Positions 1 through 5,577 of a stretch of DNA of 6,424 nt are shown here, piece after piece. Both the position numbers and the translations under genes were made by a program. The notes beneath the pieces were generated by a model. That model saw only the letters and a program-made list of their open reading frames with translations. It searched no databases and was not told where the DNA came from. The DNA lies in assembly GCA_030018895.1 (NCBI GenBank), contig JASEHM010000059.1, forward strand, positions 1-6,424, in the 5' to 3' direction. Source of the stretch: Candidatus Omnitrophota bacterium (GTDB lineage Bacteria; Omnitrophota; Gorgyraeia; Gygaellales; Profunditerraquicolaceae). Each line of letters starts with the position of its first letter. The stretch's first letter is position 1.

Positions 1-56
1 GATGTATACTCCCATTCAATATTTTGACTCTTTTTGACTAATTCTTCATGCACCAT
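1..56 (-). CDS. 5' fragment of an unidentified gene (first 18 codons)
   Basis: An ATG at 56-54 opens a minus-strand frame that runs off the left edge of the window without a stop, reading MVHEELVKKSQNIEWEYT. It is preceded by a strong Shine-Dalgarno sequence (GGAGGG, 68-63) six bases upstream, and by an extended -10 promoter about 70 bases upstream, so the start is well supported although the coding part is very short. The peptide is charged and has no signal peptide or membrane segment in the visible part. I do not recognise the family. It lies downstream of tadC in the same orientation but has its own promoter, so it is probably a separate transcription unit rather than a Tad gene. Confidence 0.6.
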   Translation of the reverse strand, partial: MVHEELVKKSQNIEWEYT

Positions 57-62
57 TTGCTT

Positions 63-68
63 CCCTCC
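63..68 (-). promoter_or_regulatory. Ribosome binding site of the left-edge gene
   Basis: The minus strand reads GGAGGG followed by AAGCAA and then ATG (56-54). This near-perfect Shine-Dalgarno match at six-base spacing is the main evidence that the short open frame at the window edge is a real gene start. Confidence 0.65.
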
Positions 69-125
69 AATCTATGAACCTTCTCTAGTATAAACCGTTT
101 ATTATCAGTATGTTGAGCAATTCTT

Positions 126-149
126 ATTATACCAGAATTTTTTCTATTG
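126..149 (-). promoter_or_regulatory. Extended -10 promoter for the left-edge gene
   Basis: On the minus strand TATAAT (131-126) is a perfect -10 hexamer. It is preceded by TG plus one base (TGGTATAAT), the extended -10 signature. The hexamer 17 bases further upstream (CTATGC) is a poor -35, as is common for extended -10 promoters. Transcription would start near position 118-120, giving an untranslated leader of about 60 bases before the ATG at 56. A second, weaker TATACT lies nearer the gene (around 95-100) and cannot be excluded. Confidence 0.5.
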
Positions 150-180
150 CATAGTTTGGGTTGAATCTTGAATAATAGTT

Positions 181-281
181 GTCATTATCCGGCTTGACCG
201 GACAATTCAGTCTGTCTCCATGGATTCCCGCTGGAGTTTACCCCCGTGAAAACGGGGGTGGGAATGACACGGGGGAATGAC
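181..281. repeat. Dispersed palindromic repeat, copy A, downstream of tadC
   Basis: The unit starts with GTCAT at 181 and ends with ATGAC at 268. A partial second copy of its right end (GGGGGAATGAC, 271-281) follows directly. Its right half, 221-268, matches 3079-3126 at 47 of 48 bases. That half folds as an outer stem (ATTCCCG with TGGGAAT or, in the other copy, CGGGAAT) around an inner stem CCCCCGT-GAAA-ACGGGGG whose loop is a GNRA-type tetraloop on the plus strand. The left half (GTCATTATCCGGC...) differs from the other copy, so the repeats look modular. It lies about 20 bases past the tadC stop codon. No T-run follows the hairpin on the minus strand, so it is not an obvious intrinsic terminator. 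Confidence 0.8.
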
Positions 282-301
282 ATTTTTTTAGAAACGATAT
301 T

Positions 302-1171
302 TCAGTTTCCAAGCCCGCCAAGTAAGCCGCCTTGCATAAACTGCAGAAATATAGGGCCGCCAATAATAATTGCAATTACCGGCAATATGCAAAAAACCAA
401 GGGGATAAGTATTTTTATAGGCGCCTGCATTGCGTATCTTTCACCTTGATGAAAGCGCTGGGTCCGGACATCATCAGCAAGAATAGTAAATACTTCTATT
501 ACTGGCGTGCCCATTTTTTCTGCCTGAACCAGAGTCCGCACAAAAGAGGTTACCTCAGGGACATTAAGCCTTTTAGACATATCCCTTAATGCCTGCAGCC
601 TTGATTTTCCCCATTTTATCTCTTCTAACACAAAGGCAAGCTCTTCTAAAAAGGGATTGGAAGAGGTTTTTTCAATTACCCATTTTATCGCACTGATAAA
701 ATCAAGGCCTGTTTCTATGCAAAGGGTTAATAAATCCACTGTCTCAGGCAAAACCCGGGAAATCTTATCCCTGTATGCCTTAGCCCTTTTAGCTAAATAA
801 AGATCAGGAATGAGATAACCAAAGACAATAGCTACTATGGTTATTAAAGGGTCAAATTTTCGAACCAGTAAAAGGGGGAAAAAAACTGCGCCTAATACTA
901 TGAGTAGTTTTAAATTGAAAAACTCTAACGGGCTGATCCGGACGTAGCTTGAGGCTAATCTCGCTTTTATTTTTAAGGTTAAGCCGGATTTCTCTAAAAG
1001 CGTCTGGGTAAAAGGGATTTTGTTTAAGAAAGAAATCCTGCTTAACCTCTTTTGTGAAAGCTGATCCTTAGGAATGTTGAGTTTAAGGGTAGAATCCTTT
1101 TTATAGCCTGCAAGAGCAAATACTACCAGGGCTATTGCTAGGATTATAAAGAAGTAGATAAATAGAAGCAT
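302..1171 (-). CDS. tadC: Tad pilus assembly inner-membrane protein TadC
   Basis: The 289-residue product is a type II secretion GspF-family (T2SSF) membrane protein of the TadC branch. With TadB it is expected to form the inner-membrane platform on which the TadA ATPase acts to assemble Flp/Tad pili. Visible features are an N-terminal membrane segment (about 3-21), a basic cytoplasmic stretch, two membrane segments (about 86-102 and 108-124), and a T2SSF domain (about 141-265) opening LPETVDLLTLCIETGLDF. The signature QAEKMGTP lies at 216-223, followed by APIKILIPLVFCILP and a final hydrophobic segment (about 250-275). Length and order match the family. It follows tadB by 30 bases, and the ATG at 1171 has an AAGGAG Shine-Dalgarno (1183-1178) six bases upstream. 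It is the last gene of the visible Tad cluster. Confidence 0.93.
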   Translation of the reverse strand: MLLFIYFFIILAIALVVFALAGYKKDSTLKLNIPKDQLSQKRLSRISFLNKIPFTQTLLEKSGLTLKIKARLASSYVRISPLEFFNLKLLIVLGAVFFPLLLVRKFDPLITIVAIVFGYLIPDLYLAKRAKAYRDKISRVLPETVDLLTLCIETGLDFISAIKWVIEKTSSNPFLEELAFVLEEIKWGKSRLQALRDMSKRLNVPEVTSFVRTLVQAEKMGTPVIEVFTILADDVRTQRFHQGERYAMQAPIKILIPLVFCILPVIAIIIGGPIFLQFMQGGLLGGLGN

Positions 1172-1177
1172 CTGTTA

Positions 1178-1183
1178 CTCCTT
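1178..1183 (-). promoter_or_regulatory. Ribosome binding site of tadC
   Basis: AAGGAG on the minus strand, six bases (TAACAG) before the ATG at 1171-1169, fixes the tadC start. Confidence 0.75.
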
Positions 1184-1201
1184 GTACCGTGTTTTCTTTA
1201 C

Positions 1202-2047
1202 TTAGAACTTTATGGTGCTGAATTTTTTAATTAAAATCATCCCTATTATCTGTAAAACTATCGCGGCAAGTAAAAACATCCTGCCTATATCTGAATTCAA
1301 CATAATATCAAAATGAGCACGGTTAAAACTAGAAACCCACCCTACAAACGCAAAAGGAAGGCAGGACATAATTATGCCCTGGAGCTTTCCTTGCAAGGTA
1401 AGCGTTTTTATATTATCCCTTAGTTTGCGATTATCCCGAATAGTAGTAACCAGGCGGCTTAAGACCCGGGTTAGGTCGCCTCCAGTTTCCTTAGCTACCA
1501 GTATGGAATTAACAACCAATGTCCAGTCAGGGGAGCTTATCCGGCTGCTCAACTGTATTAGTGCCTCTTCTAAAAGCACACCCATTTTAACCTGCCTTAT
1601 AAGCAGGCCTATTTCATGGCTCATAGGAAAAGATGATTCCTCTACCACTATTTCTAATGCCTGCTGAAGAGACAGGCCTCCTTTCAAAGAACTATTTAAG
1701 ACTCCGATCATATCTGGTATCTGTTCATTAAATTTATACCTGCGTTGTTTATCTTTGGCCTTTAAAATAAAATTAGGAATAAATAGGCCTAGTGAAGCGC
1801 CAACCACAATAAAAAGGAAGGAGCGAAACAAGAAAAAAGAAATAACTCCAAAGGCTAAAGGCAGGATAAAATAAAACCGTAAAATTTCCGCAGGCTTTTT
1901 GTTAAGATATAGTTCATCTAATTGACTGATGAGTTTTTCTTCTTTTTTTTTCTGCCAGGCGATTATTTTATTTTGCGAAGAGAAAATAAAGGTATATGCC
2001 AGGCAAAATATTGCAGAGGCAATTAAAATAATAACAATGAAAAGCAT
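1202..2047 (-). CDS. tadB: Tad pilus assembly inner-membrane protein TadB
   Basis: This GspF-family (T2SSF) protein is of the TadB branch, the partner of TadC in the pilus platform. With the start at 2047 it has 281 residues: an N-terminal membrane segment (1-22), a lysine/glutamate-rich cytoplasmic stretch, a hydrophobic pair (about 58-92), then the T2SSF domain (about 109-235) beginning QIPDMIGVLNSSLKGGLSL. The family signature KETGGDL is at 186-192, followed by IRDNRKLRDNIKTLTLQGKL and two C-terminal membrane segments. An in-frame ATG at 2071 would add MCKERREY, but it directly follows a GC-rich hairpin and has no Shine-Dalgarno, whereas the ATG at 2047 has AGAAGG six bases upstream. I therefore prefer 2047. 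No tadA precedes it; upstream is an exported protein gene across a 95-base gap filled by palindromic repeats. Confidence 0.93.
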   Translation of the reverse strand: MLFIVIILIASAIFCLAYTFIFSSQNKIIAWQKKKEEKLISQLDELYLNKKPAEILRFYFILPLAFGVISFFLFRSFLFIVVGASLGLFIPNFILKAKDKQRRYKFNEQIPDMIGVLNSSLKGGLSLQQALEIVVEESSFPMSHEIGLLIRQVKMGVLLEEALIQLSSRISSPDWTLVVNSILVAKETGGDLTRVLSRLVTTIRDNRKLRDNIKTLTLQGKLQGIIMSCLPFAFVGWVSSFNRAHFDIMLNSDIGRMFLLAAIVLQIIGMILIKKFSTIKF

Positions 2048-2052
2048 ATATT

Positions 2053-2059
2053 CCCTTCT
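2053..2059 (-). promoter_or_regulatory. Ribosome binding site deciding the tadB start
   Basis: AGAAGGG on the minus strand lies five to six bases before the ATG at 2047-2045. The alternative ATG at 2071 has only the descending arm of a hairpin in front of it, so this site favours the shorter TadB. Confidence 0.6.
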
Positions 2060-2071
2060 TTCCTTACACAT

Positions 2072-2145
2072 TCGCCCCGCCGTTGGCGGGGCTCAGTATT
2101 TCGCTCGTAAAAACTTCCCTGCCTTATAGGCGGGGAGGAGCTTCA
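2072..2145. repeat. Intergenic palindromic repeat with two GC-rich hairpins
   Basis: The gap between the exported-protein gene and tadB is filled by two hairpins. The first, 2074-2092, has a perfect 8-bp stem (GCCCCGCC-GTT-GGCGGGGC). The second, 2117-2135, pairs CCCTGCC with GGCGGGG across TTATA. The segment begins on the minus strand with TGAAGCTC, whose TGA is the stop codon of the upstream gene, and ends GGGGCGAATGT. The same opening and ending flank the palindromic segment at 4251-4284, suggesting one repeat family sitting at two gene junctions in this operon and in each case supplying a stop codon and an ATG. Confidence 0.6.
2106..2138 (-). terminator. Possible attenuator (hairpin plus T5) before tadB
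   Basis: On the minus strand CCCCGCC (2135-2129) pairs with GGCAGGG (2123-2117) around TATAA, with one A-C mismatch. It is followed by AAG and then TTTTT. This resembles a weak intrinsic terminator just after the exported-protein gene and could reduce read-through into tadB-tadC. The mismatch, the three-base gap and the short T-run make it weak, and it may simply be part of the repeat. Confidence 0.3.
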
Positions 2146-3180
2146 TTCAGCCTCAAGCTCTGGGATTGGAATTGCTAATATTTCCTGAATATTCCTGCTA
2201 ATTATAATTAAAGCGCGACCAGAGACCTGCTTAAAATGCCCTGCTGTATTAAGCTTTGAGATCTGTTCCTGTATTTCTCCTGTTGGTGCCATTATTTGTA
2301 TTGATAATTCCTCTCCTGTATTATTATGAAAATTAAGAAGGGCAAAGTTACCTTTTATCTCTTGGCTTAGGCCAGGCATTTTATTTATATCATCTTGGGA
2401 ATCTAATTCTTCAACCCAGCCCTGGTCATTAAGCATCTGGCGGTAAAATTTAGCTATCTCACAAACAGGGGCGCTAACCTCATACATCAAAAACGTTCCT
2501 TCTTCTCCACCTCCGGCAAAGACGCTCATCCTTCTTTTGCTCCCTGGATAGCGGGGAATATCTTCAAAATCCTTTCCTGCTACATCAGAACTAAGTTCCT
2601 GTTGAAAAAGATGGGTTTTTAAGGCCTTGCATACAGCTAAATCACCGCTGCTATCTATCAAATAAACCTGAGAGCCGGTTTTTTTTAAGTTATCTATAGC
2701 TAAAACATTAAAAAACCTGTCTTTTTTTGAAAAAGCTCCAATACCTGCCTGATAATGAAATTCTTTACATTCCCAACCGTCTTTAACAAGCGTCTCTTTA
2801 TAAAAATTAAGCACTTCTTTTGTTGACAATTGGGAAGAAAAACAAGTGGTTTGAGCCTTTATTTTATTAAGTTTAAAGGGTTTATCCTCATAGATGATTT
2901 CACTATCCTGGGGAAAAGGAAAACTATTAGACCTTAAGCCTAAAGCAAAACCTGGAAAAATCAAAAGGAGATATAAAAACAAAAAAAAATGACAAAGTAA
3001 CAGTTCAGCTTCCGGAAGTTCTCGCCTCCCGTTTTTGTCATGCCCATGAAAACGGGTATCCATTCTGTCAACCATCTTTGGATTCCCGCTGGAGTTTACC
3101 CCCGTGAAAACGGGGGCGGGAATGACGCCCTGATTTACTTCTGAACGCTGAGCTATTACATGGCAAAGCATTTTATACAT
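2143..3180 (-). CDS. Exported protein with duplicated FYxxxLxxxGW module, N-terminus expanded by a repeat element
   Basis: I do not recognise a named family for this 345-residue product. It has an unusual 64-residue N-terminal stretch, most of it encoded by the MITE-like element (residues about 8-61), then a hydrophobic signal-peptide-like core (about 64-81, ending FPGFALG). Two related modules follow. The first (about 87-180) contains FPFPQDSEI and FYKETLVKDGW (126-136); the second (about 208-300) contains IPRYPGSKRR and FYRQMLNDQGW (245-255). The proline/glycine turn to FY spacing and the exact FY-to-GW spacing indicate an internal duplication. The ATG at 3180 overlaps the upstream stop as TAATG, implying translational coupling. 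Removing 57 codons of element plus flanking duplication would give MYKMLCHFFLFLYLLL, a normal signal peptide. The protein probably acts outside the cytoplasm in the Tad system, but its role is unknown. Confidence 0.7.
   Translation of the reverse strand: MYKMLCHVIAQRSEVNQGVIPAPVFTGVNSSGNPKMVDRMDTRFHGHDKNGRRELPEAELLLCHFFLFLYLLLIFPGFALGLRSNSFPFPQDSEIIYEDKPFKLNKIKAQTTCFSSQLSTKEVLNFYKETLVKDGWECKEFHYQAGIGAFSKKDRFFNVLAIDNLKKTGSQVYLIDSSGDLAVCKALKTHLFQQELSSDVAGKDFEDIPRYPGSKRRMSVFAGGGEEGTFLMYEVSAPVCEIAKFYRQMLNDQGWVEELDSQDDINKMPGLSQEIKGNFALLNFHNNTGEELSIQIMAPTGEIQEQISKLNTAGHFKQVSGRALIIISRNIQEILAIPIPELEAE
2998..3159. mobile_element. MITE-like palindromic element, copy B, inserted in frame in a coding region
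   Basis: The ends 2998-3019 and 3137-3158 are inverted repeats of each other at 17 of 22 positions (18 of 23 if one more base is counted on each side). The flanks carry ATGACAAAG (2989-2997) and ATGGCAAAG (3160-3168), a 9-bp near-perfect direct duplication. Inside is a 90-bp core (3037-3126) bounded by GTCATGCCC and GGGAATGAC, itself a near-palindrome. The core holds two GAAA-loop hairpins (CCCAT-GAAA-ACGGG and CCCCCGT-GAAA-ACGGGGG). No transposase is encoded, so it would have to be mobilised in trans. Element plus one duplication is 171 bases, or 57 codons, and carries no stop in the host gene's frame. Confidence 0.75.
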
Positions 3181-4307
3181 TATTTCTTCATTACTTTAAA
3201 ATCAAAAATACGGCTTCCGCCTCCAGTAATACGCGCCTTGTTTTCATGTTTTAAAACTATTTCCCGGCCAAAAAATGGTACATTTTTAAAGGAACTTTTT
3301 TTTTCTACGCTAAGACTAATACCTGCATTTCCATTTTTTACCTTAATATCTATCTCAGCACAAGGATGTATGCCAAAACCCGGCAACGGGTAACCTTTCC
3401 CCCACCAAAGAAAAAAAATAAACCGCGGTTTTACTTTTATCTTAACCTTGACAGGGACATTCACCTCTACTTTTAAATAAGACTCATATTTATTATTATT
3501 ATTATCTGGTTCGCCAAAAGTAAATATACCGGAAAAGTTTATAACCTCTTTTTTAGTCTTATTAAAAGAATAGGAAATAAGATCGTTGCCTTGCCAGGTG
3601 TCAGAATTAGTGAGATCGCGATAAAGCTTTTGAAAATGAGAATCCCGCTTAGAATACGCATCTAAATCCAAATCTATTATCCTGTCCTTCTTCTGCTCAT
3701 CATTCCAGATTACCTCAGAAGGCAAATACAGCTTCGGCTCATCAATTAAGTCTGTTCCAAGGCAAGACCTATAAAGGCTTTTTCGCAGGTCTTTCACTGC
3801 ATTATCAGCTGAGTCTTTTGCTTGTTTATAAAGCCTATAACTTCCCAGTATGCCAAATAAATTGTTAACACTATACAGATCTTTAAGTCCATCCCACCAG
3901 GTTACATAAGGGGTGAAGAGTGTCTTCGCTTGCAACTCCACATATCTCAAATGCATCTTTTTCTTAATAAACCTGATACTATTAATATCCCTGCAAAAAG
4001 AAGAGGCGCTGGAAACCAACGCACTATCTGCCACATTTACTAAGCGAAGCCGGCTAAACCCTGCTTCTCCGATAAGCATTGTGGCAGTTACTGCCAGAAG
4101 CAATACCCCGATCACAAGGATCATAAAAGGCGCGATTTGCGCCTTTTTTTTATGGTATAGGAAAGTATAAAAATACTTTCCTAACCACTGAAGCTTCGCA
4201 AGAAAGAGTCCTGAGTTCGCCAACTTCGTTGGCAAACAAAGTTTCTTGTACATTCGCCCCGGCTTAAGCCGGAGGAGAGCTTCATAAATGAACCTCTGCC
4301 ACCTCAT
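3180..4307 (-). CDS. TadG-like (TadE/TadG family) membrane-anchored pilus protein
   Basis: The 375-residue product has a Tad_N/TadE-like anchor: a basic patch HKKKAQIAP (52-60), a single membrane segment (about 61-80), and then VNVADSALVSSASSF (90-104). The last matches the conserved 'N-ADAAALAAA' helix after the anchor in TadG-type proteins. The rest (about 105-375) would be extracytoplasmic, with a charged helical part and a beta-rich C-terminus. Unlike its two upstream neighbours it lacks a glutamate at prepilin position 5, which fits TadG rather than TadE/TadF. The first ~52 residues are anomalous: they are encoded by a run of palindromes and are not part of the family domain. The start is therefore uncertain. 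The ATG at 4307 overlaps the upstream gene by 26 bases with no clear Shine-Dalgarno; the ATG at 4253 is the main alternative. The 3' end overlaps the next gene as TAATG. Confidence 0.7.
   Translation of the reverse strand: MRWQRFIYEALLRLKPGRMYKKLCLPTKLANSGLFLAKLQWLGKYFYTFLYHKKKAQIAPFMILVIGVLLLAVTATMLIGEAGFSRLRLVNVADSALVSSASSFCRDINSIRFIKKKMHLRYVELQAKTLFTPYVTWWDGLKDLYSVNNLFGILGSYRLYKQAKDSADNAVKDLRKSLYRSCLGTDLIDEPKLYLPSEVIWNDEQKKDRIIDLDLDAYSKRDSHFQKLYRDLTNSDTWQGNDLISYSFNKTKKEVINFSGIFTFGEPDNNNNKYESYLKVEVNVPVKVKIKVKPRFIFFLWWGKGYPLPGFGIHPCAEIDIKVKNGNAGISLSVEKKSSFKNVPFFGREIVLKHENKARITGGGSRIFDFKVMKK
4125..4151 (+). terminator. Antisense-facing intrinsic terminator-like hairpin inside the TadG-like gene
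   Basis: On the plus strand AAAAGGCGC (4125-4133) pairs perfectly with GCGCCTTTT (4139-4147) around GATTT, and the T-run continues for eight T in total (4144-4151). This has the form of a Rho-independent terminator for transcription opposite to the genes. On the coding strand the same bases encode KKKAQIAPF, the basic patch and start of the membrane anchor, so the structure may be a by-product of lysine codons next to alanine codons. Confidence 0.3.
4158..4284. repeat. Cluster of three palindromes forming the N-terminal extension of the TadG-like gene
   Basis: Three hairpins lie in a row. At 4158-4183 a perfect 11-bp stem (TAGGAAAGTAT) closes on an AAAA loop. At 4216-4236 TTCGCCAAC faces GTTGGCAAA with one mismatch that is a G-U wobble in the minus-strand RNA. 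At 4259-4272 there is a perfect 14-bp palindrome, CCGGCTTAAGCCGG. Read on the minus strand, the segment starts TGAAGCTC at the stop codon of the upstream gene and continues to GGGGCGAATGT, as does the intergenic repeat at 2072-2145. AGCTTC near 4191-4196 faces GAAGCT at the other end, giving a short terminal inverted repeat. The segment stays open in the TadG-like frame and encodes residues about 8-51. Confidence 0.6.
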
Positions 4308-5577
4308 CTAATGCCCAAGCCTCCACTTTGCTTAATTCAAAATAATACTTTATTATCTCTAGATCCGGATTTTTGTTATTCCATTCTTCAATGATTAAGC
4401 TTAAATAGTCTTTTAGGCTGTTTATTGTATCAGCTAAAGAAGAATTTTCTTTTGCCTGCTGATATTCTAACATTTTATTTGTTAAATCATAAGCGTTTTT
4501 TGCTTTAGTTTGGTCTATTTCGCCCTTTAGAAGAGAATTAACACCTGTAATATTTTTAATAAACAATTCCTCAAGAAAAGGGGAGCCTTTTACTTTTAGC
4601 ATCTCTCCTTGGATTAATTTGTCAAGCTCTTGTCTTGCGCGGGCATGGTCGCCATGAACATAAAGCCAACTATATTGGCCGTAGGTTAAGGACTGCCGGC
4701 AGAACCATCCCTCAGGAGCGCTATTAACTCTATTAAAAGGTTTCCAGTTTGAGTATTCATAATCTTCTCTACATACATAGGTATCAATATACTTTAAGAT
4801 ATAATTTAACCCCTTAAAATCATTAACAGGATTGCCATTAATAAGAGTATTTGTATCTAAATCAGACTCCTGCGATTTTAAGGAGTTAATAATTTCAGCC
4901 AAATCCTCCCTGTTTGCTTCATTTTTTTTATCTGCAGGGTCATAAGAACTGCCTTTAATAGGATTGTCTAAAACATCCTGGTCCAAGGCAATAGCCTGAG
5001 AATAATAATCAACAAAGTTGTTAGTTAGTTTTATTGACTCTTCTAATAACCCGGTTACCAAAGAAATATAATCCTGAGGAGTACTGGGCTCCCAATAAGG
5101 CGGCTGCCACTCTACGCATATTTTTGAACATCCTTCATGCTGACAATACGCTTTCTCATAAACTTCTCTTCTACAAAAACCTTGATGCAGGCTAAGGTCT
5201 TTTGCCAGACTCGAGGCCTGATTAAGCTTATAACACAGGATCAAGTTACTAATCTTACCTCGTTTTGCTAAAAGTATCTCCGCCTCTTGCAGACGCGGCT
5301 CTGCTAAAAAACTGACTATTTCATCTCCTGTGTCAGTATAATCAGTGAGCTTAAGCTTAGACTGATCATCAAGATATGTTACTGGATCAACTGGAGTCCC
5401 TTCAAGCGCCGGCAACCGATCCTCGCCTTGATATTTCGTAATGCGGCTAACCATGTTCATATTTAAAAAAGAAAAAATCCTTATCGCGCTTACAGCTAAT
5501 ATAGCCAGAGTAATTAAGACTACGACTGTTTCTAAAAGTACCTCTGCTTTAAGGCGGGGTAAAAGGGGTAAAAACAT
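4282..5577 (-). CDS. Prepilin-like Tad pseudopilin, cysteine-containing (TadE/TadF role)
   Basis: The 431-residue product begins with a short leader MFLPLLPRLKA (1-11). EVLLE follows and then a long hydrophobic segment (about 17-39). If a prepilin peptidase cuts after Ala11, Glu16 takes the position-5 glutamate of type IV prepilins and of the TadE/TadF pseudopilins. The remaining ~390 residues are extracytoplasmic, mostly helical and acidic, and I recognise no domain there. Seven cysteines are present (115, 135, 145, 150, 154, 269, 293), four of them within 20 residues, suggesting disulfides. At over 400 residues it is much larger than a typical TadE or TadF. The ATG at 5577 has AGAGGA six bases upstream and overlaps the preceding gene by 29 bases, so the two are co-translated. 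The TGA at 4284-4282 overlaps the beginning of the TadG-like frame. Confidence 0.6.
   Translation of the reverse strand: MFLPLLPRLKAEVLLETVVVLITLAILAVSAIRIFSFLNMNMVSRITKYQGEDRLPALEGTPVDPVTYLDDQSKLKLTDYTDTGDEIVSFLAEPRLQEAEILLAKRGKISNLILCYKLNQASSLAKDLSLHQGFCRREVYEKAYCQHEGCSKICVEWQPPYWEPSTPQDYISLVTGLLEESIKLTNNFVDYYSQAIALDQDVLDNPIKGSSYDPADKKNEANREDLAEIINSLKSQESDLDTNTLINGNPVNDFKGLNYILKYIDTYVCREDYEYSNWKPFNRVNSAPEGWFCRQSLTYGQYSWLYVHGDHARARQELDKLIQGEMLKVKGSPFLEELFIKNITGVNSLLKGEIDQTKAKNAYDLTNKMLEYQQAKENSSLADTINSLKDYLSLIIEEWNNKNPDLEIIKYYFELSKVEAWALDEVAEVHL

Noticed and set aside
181..281. Copy A considered as a CRISPR repeat or as the tadC terminator
   Set aside because: There is a single unit with no regular spacers, so it is not CRISPR. 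The hairpin is not followed by a T-run on the minus strand, so intrinsic termination is not supported.
246..589. Plus-strand open frames at 246-449 and 332-589
   Set aside because: They lie opposite tadC and the repeat, have no ribosome binding site, and encode low-complexity or repeat-derived peptides; they are shadows.
1374..1667. Plus-strand open frame opposite tadB
   Set aside because: The tadB frame has clear family motifs throughout, and this frame has no recognisable protein features or start signals.
2047..2071. The longer TadB start at 2071
   Set aside because: It has no Shine-Dalgarno, sits on the arm of a GC hairpin, and adds a charged octapeptide before the membrane segment, whereas 2047 has a good site.
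3000..3130. A novel domain in the first 60 residues of the exported protein
   Set aside because: The same peptide is encoded by the repeat copy at the right edge, and the DNA is palindromic repeat, so it is insertion-derived and not a functional domain.
3490..3505. Short ATT/AAT trinucleotide run, a possible phase-variable microsatellite
   Set aside because: It has about four to five units, encodes four asparagines in frame, and changes in unit number would not shift the frame, so phase variation is unlikely.
3913..4170. Plus-strand open frame opposite the TadG-like gene
   Set aside because: Its hydrophobic appearance comes from reading the complement of the membrane-anchor region; it has no Shine-Dalgarno and ends at the palindrome cluster.
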